DNA of 64,000 nt from Romboutsia sp. CE17 (GCF_012317385.1 NZ_CP051144.1:2852001-2916000); one strand, 5' to 3'. Positions 38,659-49,205 are shown, counted from the first letter of the stretch. Numbers and translations: made by a program. The notes: a model not told the origin generated them from the sequence alone.

Positions 38659-40608
38659 ATGAGCAAGCCAACTTTTTACGTTACAACGCCTATATATTAT
38701 CCAAGTGGAAATTTACATATAGGACATACTTATACGACTGTTGCAGCAGATGCAATAGCTAGATTTAAGCGTTTTTCTGGATTTGATGTAAAATTCCTTA
38801 CAGGTACAGATGAGCACGGAGAAAAAATACAAAAAACTGCTAGAGAAAAAGGTATGACAGAAATGGAATACTTAGATGGAATGATAGCAGGTATAAAAGA
38901 TTTATGGAATACAATGGATATATCTTATGATGACTTTATAAGAACAACTCAAGATAGACACCAGGATATAATACAAAAAATATTTACTAAATTATATGAA
39001 CAAGGAGATATATATAAAGGTTCATATGAAGGTAGATACTGTACTCCATGTGAAAGTTTCTGGACTGATTCTCAATTAGTAGATGGAGATAAGTGCCCAG
39101 ACTGTGGTAGAGAAACTTATTTAGCTAAGGAAGAAGCTTACTTCTTTAAATTATCTAAGTATGAAGATAGATTAAAAGAATTATTCAAAAATGATAAATT
39201 CTGTTTCCCAACAGCTAGAAAGAATGAAATGGTTGCAAACTTCTTAGACAAAGGATTAGAAGATTTATGTGTAACTAGAACTACTTTCGACTGGGGTATA
39301 AAAGTTCCATTTGATGAGAAACACGTAATTTATGTTTGGGTAGATGCTTTATGTAACTATATAACTGCATTAGGATACATGAGCGAAAATGAAGAAGAAT
39401 TTAAAAAATATTGGCCAGCAAATGTTCAAATAGTAGGTAAAGAAATCGTAAGATTCCATACTATAATATGGCCAGCATTATTAATGGCGTTAGATTTACC
39501 AGTTCCAGAGCAAGTTTATGGACATGGATGGATATTATTTGCTAATGATAAAATGAGTAAATCAAAAGGAAATATAGTTTACCCAGAGCCAATGATAGAA
39601 AGATACGGAATAGATGCTCTTAAATACTTCTTATTAAGAGAATTTGCTTTTGGTCAAGATGGAAGTTATACTCACAGAAACTTCGTAACTAGAATAAATT
39701 CTGACCTTGCAAATGACTTAGGAAACTTAGTAAGTAGAACAGTAGCAATGGTTGAAAAATACAATGGTGGAATAATACCAATGGCAAAAGCTCAAACTGC
39801 TTTTGATGAGGACTTAAAAGCACAAGCTAAGTCATCTAGAGAAAACTTTGAAGTAGAAATGGATAAAATGCAATTCCATGAAGCATTAGAAAATGTATGG
39901 AAGTTAATAAGAAGAACTAACAAATACATAGATGAGACTATGCCATGGGCTTTAGCTAAAGATGAAGCTAAAAAAGATGAATTAGATACTGTATTATATA
40001 ACTTATGCGAATCTATAAGAATAATATCAACTTTAATAAGACCTATGATGGAAACAACTGCTAATAAGATATATGACCAATTAGGAATAGCAGGACAAGA
40101 AGAGTTAACAAACTGGGAAAGTACAAATACTTTTGGGCTTATAGGAGAAAATACTAAAGTACACAAAGGTGAAGCATTATTCCCAAGATTAGATATAGAG
40201 AAAGAGGTAGCAGAATTGGAACAATTATTCAACGGTAATGTAGAAACTAAAGAAGAAGTTAAAGAAGAAACTTTAACTCATAAAGAAGAAATAACAATAG
40301 ACGATTTAGATAAAGTAGAATTAAGAGTTGGTAAAATAATAAGCTGTGAAAAGCATCCTAAGGCTGATAGATTATTAGTATCTCAAGTTAAATTAGGGCC
40401 AGAAACTAGACAAATAGTATCAGGAATAGCTAAATGGTACAAGCCAGAAGAAATGGTTGGAAAAGAAGTTATAGTTGTATGTAACTTAAAGCCAGTTAAG
40501 TTAAGAGGAGTAGAATCTCAAGGTATGATATTAGCTGCTGGTGATGATGGAGATGATTTATTAATACCAACAACTACTGGTGCTAAAGACGGATGCGAAG
40601 TTAGATAA
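38659..40608 (+). CDS. metG: Methionyl-tRNA synthetase
   Basis: 649 residues. HIGH motif at 20-23 ([10 protein letters not shown]). A zinc-knuckle region with CTPCESF and CPDCG. KMSKS ([10 protein letters not shown]). A C-terminal EMAP/OB-fold tRNA-binding domain (about 545-649, [20 protein letters not shown]) preceded by an acidic, E-rich linker. It charges tRNA-Met and is controlled by the T-box directly upstream. tatD follows after 14 bases, as in B. subtilis (metS-yabD). Confidence 0.97.
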   Translation: MSKPTFYVTTPIYYPSGNLHIGHTYTTVAADAIARFKRFSGFDVKFLTGTDEHGEKIQKTAREKGMTEMEYLDGMIAGIKDLWNTMDISYDDFIRTTQDRHQDIIQKIFTKLYEQGDIYKGSYEGRYCTPCESFWTDSQLVDGDKCPDCGRETYLAKEEAYFFKLSKYEDRLKELFKNDKFCFPTARKNEMVANFLDKGLEDLCVTRTTFDWGIKVPFDEKHVIYVWVDALCNYITALGYMSENEEEFKKYWPANVQIVGKEIVRFHTIIWPALLMALDLPVPEQVYGHGWILFANDKMSKSKGNIVYPEPMIERYGIDALKYFLLREFAFGQDGSYTHRNFVTRINSDLANDLGNLVSRTVAMVEKYNGGIIPMAKAQTAFDEDLKAQAKSSRENFEVEMDKMQFHEALENVWKLIRRTNKYIDETMPWALAKDEAKKDELDTVLYNLCESIRIISTLIRPMMETTANKIYDQLGIAGQEELTNWESTNTFGLIGENTKVHKGEALFPRLDIEKEVAELEQLFNGNVETKEEVKEETLTHKEEITIDDLDKVELRVGKIISCEKHPKADRLLVSQVKLGPETRQIVSGIAKWYKPEEMVGKEVIVVCNLKPVKLRGVESQGMILAAGDDGDDLLIPTTTGAKDGCEVR

Positions 40609-40622
40609 GGAGAAGAATAATT

Positions 40623-41393
40623 ATGTTATTCGATTCACATGCACATTTAAACGATGATAGATTTGATGAGGATAGAGAAGAATTAATAGCTTCTCTTAGA
40701 GAAAAGCAAGTCGATTTAGTTGTAAATCCAGGAGCCGATATAAAATCTTCTATAAATAGTATAAATCTTGCTAATAAGTATGATTTTATATATGCAGCTG
40801 TAGGTGTTCATCCACATGATGTTGGAGAGCTAGATGATACAGCAATAGATACTTTAAGAAAGTTAGCTACTGAAAATGAAAAAGTAGTTGCTATAGGAGA
40901 AATAGGATTAGATTATTATTATGATAATTCTCCAAGAGAGGTTCAAAAAGAATGGTTTAAAAAGCAAATAGAGCTTGCTAATGAATTAAAATTGCCAATA
41001 ATAATACATGATAGAGATGCACATGGTGATACTTTTGAAATAATAAAGAACACTAAAAATCCTGAAATAGGATGTGTACTTCATTGCTATAGTGGTAACG
41101 TAGAATTAGCAAGAGAATATGTAAAGATGGGATGTTATATTTCTATTCCAGGAACAGTTACTTTTAAAAATAATAAAAAGACTAGAGAAGTTGCAAAAGA
41201 AATTCCTTTAGAATATTTATTAATAGAAACTGATTCACCTTATATGGCTCCAGAGCCACATAGAGGAAAGAGAAATGACCCGTCGCTAGTAGCATTTGTA
41301 GCTGATAAGATAGCTCAAGAAAAAGGTATATCTTATGAAGCTGTTTGTAAAGCTACTAAAGAAAATGCTAAGAGATTATTTAATATAAAATAG
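40623..41393 (+). CDS. tatD: TatD-family metal-dependent DNase
   Basis: 256 residues, TIM-barrel hydrolase. Metal ligands: HAHLND at the N-terminus (FDSHAHL), E in AIGEIGLDYYYD, H in IIIHDRDAHGD, H in VLHCYSGN, and D in LIETDSPYMAPEPHRGKRN. Probably cotranscribed with metG and closed by a terminator. The B. subtilis equivalent is yabD. Confidence 0.95.
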   Translation: MLFDSHAHLNDDRFDEDREELIASLREKQVDLVVNPGADIKSSINSINLANKYDFIYAAVGVHPHDVGELDDTAIDTLRKLATENEKVVAIGEIGLDYYYDNSPREVQKEWFKKQIELANELKLPIIIHDRDAHGDTFEIIKNTKNPEIGCVLHCYSGNVELAREYVKMGCYISIPGTVTFKNNKKTREVAKEIPLEYLLIETDSPYMAPEPHRGKRNDPSLVAFVADKIAQEKGISYEAVCKATKENAKRLFNIK

Positions 41394-41400
41394 TACAAGA

Positions 41401-41437
41401 AACCCAAGATGCAGCTAATAGTAATCTTGGGTTTTTT
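41401..41437 (+). terminator. Terminator of metG-tatD
   Basis: AACCCAAGAT / ATCTTGGGTT stem with a 12-13 base loop followed by TTTTTT. Confidence 0.9.
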
Positions 41438-41555
41438 ATTTAAATACTGTAATTACAATAATTGAAAAATGGATAAATTATATACTAATACAAATATTTA
41501 TGCTAAAATTTAATTTATGAATTCAAGCGACAAGATAGAAAAAGGTGATTTTATT

Positions 41556-42095
41556 ATGATAAAAGAGGTAATAGTAGTAGAAGGTAGAGACGACGTTACT
41601 GCTGTAAAAAGAGCAATAGATGCCGAACTTATAACTACGGGAGGATTTGGATTTCCAAAAGGAGTTATGGAACGTATAAAAGCTGCTCAAAAAAGACGTG
41701 GAGTGATAATATTTACTGATCCTGATTTTGCTGGTGAAAAAATAAGAAAGAAAATAGCTGCTGAGGTTCCAGGATGTAAGCATGCATTTCTACCAAGAGA
41801 AGAGGCTAAAAAAGACGGAGATATAGGTATAGAAAATGCATCTCCAGAAAGCATAATAGCTGCCTTAAACAAGGTTAGAACTGAAAGCGTAGAAAAAAGA
41901 AATGAATTTACTCAAGTTGACTTAATAAGAAATCAACTTATAGGAAATGAAGATGCATCTTATAGAAGAGATGAAATCGGAAAGATACTTGGAATTGGAT
42001 ACGGAAATGCAAAGCAATTTTTAAGTAGATTAAATAACTATGGAGTAAGCAGAGAAGAATTTATAAAGGCAGTTGAAACTGTCGATAATAAATAA
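41556..42095 (+). CDS. rnmV: Ribonuclease M5
   Basis: 179 residues from ATG 41556 (MIKEVIVVEGRDDVTAVKRA). An in-frame ATG at 41517 would bury the AAAAGGTGAT ribosome binding site, so it is rejected. The Toprim domain shows catalytic E9 and the later DPDFAGEKIR. RNase M5 matures the ends of 5S rRNA in Firmicutes; three 5S genes are in this window. rsmA follows 26 bases later, the standard rnmV-ksgA pair. Confidence 0.94.
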   Translation: MIKEVIVVEGRDDVTAVKRAIDAELITTGGFGFPKGVMERIKAAQKRRGVIIFTDPDFAGEKIRKKIAAEVPGCKHAFLPREEAKKDGDIGIENASPESIIAALNKVRTESVEKRNEFTQVDLIRNQLIGNEDASYRRDEIGKILGIGYGNAKQFLSRLNNYGVSREEFIKAVETVDNK

Positions 42096-42121
42096 TAAAA
42101 ATACATAAAAGGAGAAATAGT

Positions 42122-42991
42122 ATGGATAGACTTTCATCTCATAGAGCTACCAAAGAAGTAGTTCAAAAACATAATTTTAAATTTTCAAAGTCATTAGGCC
42201 AAAACTTTTTAATAGATGATAATGTTATAGATAGGATACTAGCAGGAGCTAGATTATCTGAAGGAGATAAGATAATAGAAGTAGGACCAGGGATTGGTAC
42301 ACTTACTCGTGAAATGGGTAAGGTAGCAGATAAAGTTGTAGCTATAGAAATAGATAAAACTTTAATACCAATATTAGAAGAAACATTAGCTGATTTAGAT
42401 AATGTTGAAGTAGTTAATCAAGATATATTAAAAGTTAATGTTGAAGAATTAGTAAAAGAGAAATTAAGTGGAGGACCAGTTAAATTAGTAGCAAATCTTC
42501 CATACTACATAACTACACCAATAGTTATGAAATTTTTAGAAGAAAACATACCAGTAACTGATATAGTGGTTATGGTTCAAAAGGAAGTTGCGGATAGAAT
42601 GAATGCGGGTCCCGGAACAAAAGATTATGGTGCATTATCAGTAGCGGTTCAATATTATTGTGATACAGAAATTGTAGCAAAAGCACCTAGACACATGTTT
42701 GTTCCTCAGCCAAATGTAGACTCTACAGTTATAGGGCTTCATGTAAGAGAAGAGAGAAAGTACCCTGTTGATAATGAGGAAATTTTCTTTAAAACAGTTA
42801 AAGCTTCATTTGGACAAAGAAGAAAAACTCTTCTTAATTCTTTAGGAACATTAGGGTTTTTAACTAAAGATCAAGTAAAAGAAGCCTTATCTAATGCTAA
42901 TATAGATGAAAAAAGAAGAGGAGAAACTCTTACAATAGAAGAATTTGCAACACTTTCAAATGTTATAAATTCAATGGTACCTTCAAAATAG
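42122..42991 (+). CDS. rsmA: 16S rRNA A1518/A1519 N6-dimethyltransferase
   Basis: 289 residues (KsgA). SAM motif EVGPGIGTLTREM, acidic motif AIEIDKTL, catalytic NLPYYIT, and the C-terminal FGQRRKTLLNSL. It dimethylates two adjacent adenines near the 3' end of 16S rRNA late in 30S assembly. The last codons and the stop lie inside a terminator hairpin (42977-42998). Confidence 0.96.
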   Translation: MDRLSSHRATKEVVQKHNFKFSKSLGQNFLIDDNVIDRILAGARLSEGDKIIEVGPGIGTLTREMGKVADKVVAIEIDKTLIPILEETLADLDNVEVVNQDILKVNVEELVKEKLSGGPVKLVANLPYYITTPIVMKFLEENIPVTDIVVMVQKEVADRMNAGPGTKDYGALSVAVQYYCDTEIVAKAPRHMFVPQPNVDSTVIGLHVREERKYPVDNEEIFFKTVKASFGQRRKTLLNSLGTLGFLTKDQVKEALSNANIDEKRRGETLTIEEFATLSNVINSMVPSK

Positions 42992-43008
42992 AAGGTACTT
43001 TTTTTTTA
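42977..43008 (+). terminator. Terminator overlapping the end of rsmA
   Basis: GTACCTTC (42977) and GAAGGTAC (ending 42998) form an 8-bp stem whose loop contains the rsmA stop codon, followed by at least seven Ts. Confidence 0.9.
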
Positions 43009-43057
43009 CCCATATACATATACTATCTAGAGAACTTATGTAAAGGGGGGAAATGAA

Positions 43058-44278
43058 GTGGGCTCTAATAGAAAGTTTAAAAGAGAATATATAATTTTAG
43101 AAGCTAAAGATATGAATTTTAGATATAAAGAGCGCATCTTACCTAAAGCTTTTGCAAAGATAGAAATAAATGATGAAAAATCAGTTATAGCATTGTATGT
43201 AGAAAACCTTAAATATATGAAGGACGGATATAGGGTTGTAGCTATAAGAAGTGACTATGAAACTATAGATTTAGGCAAAATAACTTTAAATGAGCAAGGG
43301 AAAGGAGAGTTTGTACTAGATTTAGAAGACAGAAATGCAGAAATAAAAGGAATAGCTTTATTATATGAAAAGACTGTACCACTTATAGGATTTAAAGGAA
43401 GTAAAATAGAAAATTACGAAGAAATACTATTTATGGCGGATGAAGAAGAATATACAAACATGGAAGATGAAGGTGAATATGAAGAAATAGAGTATATAGA
43501 GGTTGATGAAGAGGATGATGATGAGTACGAAGAGTATGAAGAAATAGAGTATATAGAAATTGATGAAGAAGATGATGATGAATATATGGAGATTGAAGAA
43601 GATAATCAAGAATATGATCTAAATAACTATAGTGATAATAATAAATATGAAGTAAATTATAATAATCAATATAAACAGTATGAAAATATAACTAACAAAG
43701 AATCTCTAGTATATAATAGAACTAATAAAATTCTTAACAAAAATAAAGTTAATAAAGAAAAAATTAAGCAACGAACATATTCAAATGTAAATCATAATCC
43801 ATTTACAGATACAGAGCGAAGTGATGAATACCAAGATATACCATATACTAATAATAAAACACCGGGTACATTATTAATGCCAAGACAAATTAAAAAAGGT
43901 TTAAAATATTTTAAAGAAACAAAACCATTTGTAAATGATTATATAGAAAATACTAGATGGTGGAAAATAGATATTACACCAACAACTTTATGTGGATATA
44001 CAATGCCTTATTTAGGATATGTAAATTCACTTAACTTCACAATGTATAGCGATGCAATAATGCAGTCATATAAATATAGACACTACTTATTTGGAGTACA
44101 ATATGATGAATATAATAAGAGACAAAATTATATTTATGCAGTACCAGGTAAAAAGGATGAGCAACCTGATCAAGGTCATACAGGATTTAGCGTATATCAA
44201 CCTTGTGATTATAGAAATAATAACTTAGGTTATTGGTTGTGCTATATAGATTCAAGAAGTAGACAAATTTTGAAATAG
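43058..44278 (+). CDS. Unrecognised protein with acidic tandem repeat
   Basis: 406 residues from GTG 43058, preceded by AAAGGGGGG. I do not recognise the family. Four parts are visible: a compact N-terminal region (about 1-128) rich in alternating hydrophobic residues; a very acidic segment (about 128-185) with two 19-residue repeats, EYEEIEYIEVDEEDDDEYE (140-158) and a near copy at 159-177; an Asn/Lys-rich basic linker (about 186-275); and an aromatic-rich C-terminal domain (about 280-406, with RWWKIDITPTTLCGYTMPY and HYLFGVQYDEYNKRQNYIYA). There is no signal peptide or membrane helix. It occupies the place where B. subtilis has yabG, after ksgA, so a role in the spore or envelope is possible but unproven. 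Confidence 0.75.
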   Translation: MGSNRKFKREYIILEAKDMNFRYKERILPKAFAKIEINDEKSVIALYVENLKYMKDGYRVVAIRSDYETIDLGKITLNEQGKGEFVLDLEDRNAEIKGIALLYEKTVPLIGFKGSKIENYEEILFMADEEEYTNMEDEGEYEEIEYIEVDEEDDDEYEEYEEIEYIEIDEEDDDEYMEIEEDNQEYDLNNYSDNNKYEVNYNNQYKQYENITNKESLVYNRTNKILNKNKVNKEKIKQRTYSNVNHNPFTDTERSDEYQDIPYTNNKTPGTLLMPRQIKKGLKYFKETKPFVNDYIENTRWWKIDITPTTLCGYTMPYLGYVNSLNFTMYSDAIMQSYKYRHYLFGVQYDEYNKRQNYIYAVPGKKDEQPDQGHTGFSVYQPCDYRNNNLGYWLCYIDSRSRQILK

Positions 44279-44360
44279 TTAATAAAATTAGAATATATTG
44301 ATAATAATTAAATAATAATCTAAAATATGACTTAAGATTATTTAATTTGGAGGAGCATAT

Positions 44361-45476
44361 ATGACAAATAATAAAAGACTTATAGATGAATTTCTTGAAT
44401 TAGTTCAAATAGATAGCCCAACTTCTAAAGAAGGAACTATAGCTAAAGTATTAGTTAAGAAATTAGAAGAAATAGGATTATCTGTAGAGATAGATGATGC
44501 AGGGGAAAAAACTGGCGGTGAAACAGGAAATGTTATAGCTAAAATGAAGGGGACTAAAAAAGGAAAAAAATTATTATTCAGTTCACATATGGATACAGTT
44601 AGCCCAGGTGTAGGAGTAAAACCTATAGTAGATGAAGAAGCTGGAATAATAAAAAGTGATGGAACTACGGTATTAGGTTCAGATGATAAGGCAGGAATAG
44701 CAGCTATTTTAGAAGGATTAAGATATATAAAAGAAAATAATATAGAACACTCAGATATAACAGTAGTATTCTCAATATGGGAAGAAGGCGGATTATTTGG
44801 AGCCAAATCTTTAGATTACTCGAAGTTAGATGTAGACTATGGATTTGTACTAGATAGTGGAGGTTCTCCAGGAGAAATAATAGTAAAAGCGCCAGGTCAA
44901 GATAGAATAGAAGTAAAGATAATGGGAAGACCAGCTCATGCAGGGCTTCAGCCTGAAGAAGGAATAAGTTCAATAATGGTAGCTTCAAGAGCTATAGAAA
45001 ATATGAAGCTATTAAGAATAGATGAAGAAACTACAGCTAATATAGGTATAGTAAAAGGTGGAGTTGCTACAAATATAGTTATGCCAGAAATAGAGGTAAT
45101 AGCGGAAGCTAGAAGCTTGGATGAGGCAAAACTAGATGCACAAACTAATCATATGATAGAAACTTTTGAAAAAGCAGCGAAGGAATTTGGAGCACAAATA
45201 GAAGTAAAAGTTGAAAGAATGTACTCTCCTCTTAACATAGATGACAATGATGATATTGTTGTATTTACTAAAAAAGCATTTGCTAATCTAAATATAGAAG
45301 GAAAAACGGCTTCTACAGGTGGAGGAAGTGACACAAATGTGTTAAATAAAAATGGTATAAAAGCTGTAAATCTTGGTATAGGAATGAAGAAGGCTCATAC
45401 CTTAGAAGAATATATAGCAATAGAGGATATAATAAATTCTGCAAAAACAGTTATAGAAATAATTAAAGAAGCATAA
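44361..45476 (+). CDS. M20-family peptidase (PepT-like)
   Basis: 371 residues. Di-zinc aminopeptidase pattern: H in FSSHMDTVSPG, D in LGSDDKAGIAAIL, catalytic E and ligand in VFSIWEEGGLFGAK, D in FVLDSGGSPGE, and a C-terminal H in GMKKAHTLEEYI. A dimerisation domain occupies the middle (about 180-290). It is close to the clostridial PepT-like tripeptidase group (B. subtilis YqjE type). The substrate is probably a small peptide. It has its own GGAGG ribosome binding site and terminator, so it is probably monocistronic. Confidence 0.88.
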   Translation: MTNNKRLIDEFLELVQIDSPTSKEGTIAKVLVKKLEEIGLSVEIDDAGEKTGGETGNVIAKMKGTKKGKKLLFSSHMDTVSPGVGVKPIVDEEAGIIKSDGTTVLGSDDKAGIAAILEGLRYIKENNIEHSDITVVFSIWEEGGLFGAKSLDYSKLDVDYGFVLDSGGSPGEIIVKAPGQDRIEVKIMGRPAHAGLQPEEGISSIMVASRAIENMKLLRIDEETTANIGIVKGGVATNIVMPEIEVIAEARSLDEAKLDAQTNHMIETFEKAAKEFGAQIEVKVERMYSPLNIDDNDDIVVFTKKAFANLNIEGKTASTGGGSDTNVLNKNGIKAVNLGIGMKKAHTLEEYIAIEDIINSAKTVIEIIKEA

Positions 45477-45499
45477 TAAAATAGATAAGATATATATAC

Positions 45500-45540
45500 T
45501 GGGCTATCGCTAATATAATTAGTGATAAGCCCATTTTTAC
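45500..45540 (+). terminator. Terminator after the M20 peptidase
   Basis: GGGCTATCGCTAAT pairs with ATTAGTGATAAGCCC (one bulge, one G-U) and is followed by ATTTTTA. The rest of 45541-45797 is AT-rich. It contains a 19-base inverted repeat TTAGGAAATATATTCCTAA near 45635-45655, whose role is unknown. Confidence 0.75.
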
Positions 45541-45733
45541 ATTTTTATAGAATTAGAATTTATATTGAATTAAAAATAATAACTATAATTATAATCATAA
45601 AAAACAACATCTATAGAAGTAGTTAAATGATTAGGAAATATATTCCTAATTAAAATACCGACAATATTATTCTTAGTACATGTAAAATTATGAAATTATT
45701 GCCGAGGAAATACTTCTTTTAAATAATTATATA

Positions 45734-45762
45734 TTAAAAAATATCGAAAAAAGGTATATAAT
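45734..45762 (+). promoter_or_regulatory. Possible promoter of the membrane-anchored protein gene
   Basis: TTAAAA (45734-45739), 17 bases, TATAAT (45757-45762), 35 bases before the start codon. The -10 is perfect and the -35 weak. Confidence 0.5.
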
Positions 45763-45797
45763 ATGTTTATAAATAGTAAACTGTAGGGGGTGAAAAT

Positions 45798-46598
45798 GTG
45801 TCTAAAAATAGTAGGAAAAAAAGAAAGTTAAAGAAGAATGCGATATTACCACTTAGTATATTTGTATTCTTTGTTTTATATTTCTTTTCATTCTGGTGGT
45901 TTAGCAAAGATCAAGAAAAGCTGCAAAATGTAGAAGTTAATCTTCAAGATCAAAAAGAAGATACTAGAACTCTACTAACTCAGCTAAGATATAAACAAAA
46001 GATATATCTTTCAGATGGAACAGTAAGTAATATAAGGGTTGAAGAAGAATACTGGGATGAACTAGACTATATACTTGCAGAATTAAAAGAAGTAAGAGCT
46101 CCGGAGTCATTTACTGAAGTATATAGTGGAAACTCAGATGATGGACTTAAATTTTCAACAGATTTAAATTATTTAAGGATTTATACAGTAAATAAAGAGA
46201 CATACTATAAAATACCAGTAGATTCAAAAGAAGAATTTTCAAATGTTTTAAAGAAGAGTATATATACATCGTTTGGATTTGTAAGTCAGTATAAATCTTG
46301 GGATCGTGTGAGCATAACTTACAAAGATAAAACTAAGAAAATTAACAAGTGGAAGTTTGATGACTTATCATACAAAATGGCATCAAAACGGATTGTAGGA
46401 AAAGTACAGCCAGAAAAAAGTAAAGAAAGAAGTGAGTATAACTTCACCATATCAATAAATATAAAAGGTGAAGATATAGTAGTAGAAACAATGGGAGAAG
46501 ACTATATAAAAATAACTTCTCATAATTTACAATCATATTATGAAGTTCATAATGCTTTATATGAATACATAAAAAATGATATATTCAAAATTAAATAA
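45798..46598 (+). CDS. Membrane-anchored protein of unknown function
   Basis: 266 residues from GTG 45798, preceded by AGGGGGTG. A lysine/arginine-rich N-terminus (MSKNSRKKRKLKKN) precedes one strongly hydrophobic segment (about 16-35, ending in FFSFWWF), so the protein is predicted to be anchored with a small cytoplasmic tail and a large outer domain. The outer part has a short heptad-like stretch (about 38-65) and mixed alpha/beta sequence. No catalytic motif is visible and I do not recognise the family with confidence. It is monocistronic, ending in a hairpin before the convergent murC. Confidence 0.72.
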   Translation: MSKNSRKKRKLKKNAILPLSIFVFFVLYFFSFWWFSKDQEKLQNVEVNLQDQKEDTRTLLTQLRYKQKIYLSDGTVSNIRVEEEYWDELDYILAELKEVRAPESFTEVYSGNSDDGLKFSTDLNYLRIYTVNKETYYKIPVDSKEEFSNVLKKSIYTSFGFVSQYKSWDRVSITYKDKTKKINKWKFDDLSYKMASKRIVGKVQPEKSKERSEYNFTISINIKGEDIVVETMGEDYIKITSHNLQSYYEVHNALYEYIKNDIFKIK

Positions 46599-46604
46599 AA
46601 TAAT

Positions 46605-46656
46605 AAAAATCCCTTATATTTATACTATAATTTTAGTTAAACATAAGGGATTTTTA
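46605..46656. terminator. Terminator between the unknown gene and murC
   Basis: AAAAATCCCTTAT (46605-46617) and ATAAGGGATTTTT (46643-46655) form a perfect 13-bp stem with A- and T-runs at the outer ends. It can therefore act on both converging transcripts. Confidence 0.85.
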
Positions 46657-46709
46657 TTATAACTTACATAATATTAGAATTATTATTCGAAAAATGCAGT
46701 TAATTAAAT

Positions 46710-48062
46710 TTATTTTTCAACAAGCATTTCTGCTACTTGGAATATAGGTCCAGCACCAGCAGTAATTACTAAATCATTAGATTCTGTATTTTCGCGAAGA
46801 TACTGAGCTATATCTTCAAATTTGCTTATATAGGTAACATCTACATTATTTTGATAAAGTTTTTCAACTAAATCTTTAGCATGTATATCACCTGGATCAT
46901 CTTCTCTAGCTGCATATATATCAGTTATTATCACCTTATCAGCAGAATAGAAAGCTTCAGCAAAACTATCTAATAATGATTTTGTTCGAGTGTAAGTGTG
47001 AGGTTGGAATACACACCATAATTTAGATTTCTTTAATTTATTAGCAGCAGATAATGTAGCTTTTAACTCAGTTGGATGATGAGCATAATCATCTATTACT
47101 AAAACATCTTTATAATAACCTTTAGTTTCAAATCTTCTACCGACACCTTTATAAAGAGAGATGTTTTTTCTTATTACTTCTAATTCAAGATTAGAAACAT
47201 AAGCAGTCATTATAGCTGCTGTAGCATTGTAAATGTTGTGAAGACCAGGAACAGATAATTCAAATCTGCCTAAATCATTGCCTTTGTATTCTAATTCGAA
47301 TATACCATATCCATTATCATTAAAGCTTATATTTTTTATAACTGCATCATTTGATGTATTTGTACCATATTTTATAGTAGTTGCTTTAACTTCATGTAAA
47401 ATGTCAATAGTATTATTGTCATCACCGTTTATTATAAAATAACCATCAGCTGGTAAAAGTTTACCAAATTTGTTAAAAGAAGCTTTTATTTCATTTAAAC
47501 CAGAGAAGTAGTCAAGATGATCTTCTTCTATGTTTAATACTATAGAAATTTTAGGATTGAAGTTAAGAAAACTATCAACATACTCACAAGCTTCTGTTAT
47601 AAAATGGTCTGATGAACCTATTTTAACGTTACCGCCAATCACACTTAGATTTCCGCCAACTAAAATAGTAGGATCTAATTTAGCATATTCAAAAATTGTA
47701 GATAGCATAGATGTTGTAGATGTTTTACCATGAGTACCAGAAACTGCAATCGAGTTTTTATACTCTCTCATTACCTGTCCTAGAAAAGCAGCTCTATCCA
47801 TAGTAAGTATATTCTTTTCTTTAGCAGCTACTAACTCTTGATTATCAGGATGTATAGCTGCAGTATAAACAACCATGTCTATGTTATCAGATATATTTTC
47901 TCTTTTTTGGCCAATATATATGTTAGCTCCTTGACTTCTAAGGTTATCTAGAAGATAAGAGTCATTCATATCAGACCCTGATACTGTATATCCTTTGTTA
48001 AGGCATATTTCTGCTAAAGCACTCATACTTATGCCACCGATTCCAATAAAGTGTATATTCAT
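46710..48062 (-). CDS. murC: UDP-N-acetylmuramate--L-alanine ligase
   Basis: 450 residues. N-terminal nucleotide-binding [18 protein letters not shown] loop [23 protein letters not shown] in the central domain, and [14 protein letters not shown] in the C-terminal domain. It adds the first amino acid to UDP-MurNAc in the cytoplasmic stage of peptidoglycan synthesis. It is divergent from purR across a 222-base gap in which I see no confident promoter or PurBox. Confidence 0.96.
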   Translation of the reverse strand: MNIHFIGIGGISMSALAEICLNKGYTVSGSDMNDSYLLDNLRSQGANIYIGQKRENISDNIDMVVYTAAIHPDNQELVAAKEKNILTMDRAAFLGQVMREYKNSIAVSGTHGKTSTTSMLSTIFEYAKLDPTILVGGNLSVIGGNVKIGSSDHFITEACEYVDSFLNFNPKISIVLNIEEDHLDYFSGLNEIKASFNKFGKLLPADGYFIINGDDNNTIDILHEVKATTIKYGTNTSNDAVIKNISFNDNGYGIFELEYKGNDLGRFELSVPGLHNIYNATAAIMTAYVSNLELEVIRKNISLYKGVGRRFETKGYYKDVLVIDDYAHHPTELKATLSAANKLKKSKLWCVFQPHTYTRTKSLLDSFAEAFYSADKVIITDIYAAREDDPGDIHAKDLVEKLYQNNVDVTYISKFEDIAQYLRENTESNDLVITAGAGPIFQVAEMLVEK

Positions 48063-48284
48063 AATAAAACCACCTTCCTCTCTAAATTAAGTTCTACAAT
48101 ATGAACTATTTATGTGGTATAATAATACAATGTTCAATATTTTATTAATAATATACATATAATATATCTATGTATAAGTATATTAACAAACGCCATAAAA
48201 CATAACTATTATTATATCATATTAAGTAATCTTGTGCATTATTTAGTTTACATATAGAAAAGTAATAATACAGGAGGTAGTTTC

Positions 48285-49175
48285 ATGAAGTTTAAGAGAA
48301 CGGAAAGAATTGGAGCTATAGTTAAAATACTATCAGACAATCCAAATAAAATATATACATTAAGTTATTTTACAGAAAAATTTAATGCTGCAAAATCAAC
48401 AATAAGTGAAGATTTATTAGTTGTTAAAAATGTTTTTGAAAAGTTAGAGTTAGGAAAGGTTTTAACTATTTCTGGGGCTGCAGGAGGAGTTAAGTATATA
48501 CCTAAGACTTCTAAATCAGAAAATGAAGAATTTTTAATGGATTTATGTAAAAAAATAAGTGATCCATCTAGATTACTTTCTGGAGGTTTTTTATACTTAA
48601 TAGATTTAATATACGATCCAAATATAGCATCAAAAATAGGGAAAATATTTGCATCTAATATAGATTACTCAGAAGCTGATTATGTAGTAACAATGGAAAC
48701 AAAGGGTATACCTATGGCTCTTATGACAGCTAAAGCAATGAATTTACCACTAGTTATAATAAGAAAGGACATAAAAGTATCAGAAGGTCCTACTTTAAGT
48801 ATGACATATGTAAGTGGAAAGTCTAAAGTTGAAAGTATGAGTTTACCAAGAAAAGCTCTTAAGCAAGGAAGTAAGGTTATTTTAATAGATGACTTTATGA
48901 GAGGTGGAGGAACTATAAAAGGTATGATGAACCTTATGAATGAATTTGGGGCAGAAGTCATAGGGTCTGGAGTATTTATCTCAACAACTACACCAGAAGA
49001 AAAAATGGTATCAGATTATATATCATTAATACAACTAGATGTAGATGGTGAGAACATAATTGTAGAGCCAAATTTAAAGACTTTCAAAGATGAATATAGA
49101 AATATTAATATAGAAGAAATTGAGGAATTAGAAGATACTGTTGAAGAAAGTGAAAATTTATTTGAGGAAGAATAA
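48285..49175 (+). CDS. purR: Purine operon repressor PurR (B. subtilis type)
   Basis: 296 residues. An N-terminal winged-helix domain (about 1-75, RTERIGAIVKILSDNPNKIY) is fused to a phosphoribosyltransferase-like domain with the PRPP-binding loop VILIDDFMRGGGTIKGM. PRPP is the effector in B. subtilis PurR, linking purine gene repression to PRPP supply; prs, the PRPP synthetase gene, lies 3 kb downstream. AGGAGGTAG precedes the ATG. The acidic C-terminal extension (EELEDTVEESENLFEEE) is longer than in B. subtilis. The order purR-spoVG-glmU-prs is as in B. subtilis, without yabJ. Confidence 0.94.
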   Translation: MKFKRTERIGAIVKILSDNPNKIYTLSYFTEKFNAAKSTISEDLLVVKNVFEKLELGKVLTISGAAGGVKYIPKTSKSENEEFLMDLCKKISDPSRLLSGGFLYLIDLIYDPNIASKIGKIFASNIDYSEADYVVTMETKGIPMALMTAKAMNLPLVIIRKDIKVSEGPTLSMTYVSGKSKVESMSLPRKALKQGSKVILIDDFMRGGGTIKGMMNLMNEFGAEVIGSGVFISTTTPEEKMVSDYISLIQLDVDGENIIVEPNLKTFKDEYRNINIEEIEELEDTVEESENLFEEE

Positions 49176-49205
49176 TAAAAAAATAAATATTTTACAAAAA
49201 TAAAG

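Noticed and set aside
39792-40232. 146-codon minus-strand frame within metG
   Set aside because: Antisense to conserved MetG sequence and without family features.
43427-43609. 60-codon very hydrophobic frame on the minus strand
   Set aside because: It is the mirror of the acidic GAA/GAT-rich repeat of the + strand gene; antisense of Glu/Asp codons gives Phe/Ile/Leu automatically.
44405-44988. Two overlapping minus-strand frames of 94 and 133 codons inside the M20 peptidase
   Set aside because: Antisense shadows of a gene with clear catalytic motifs; no ribosome binding site.
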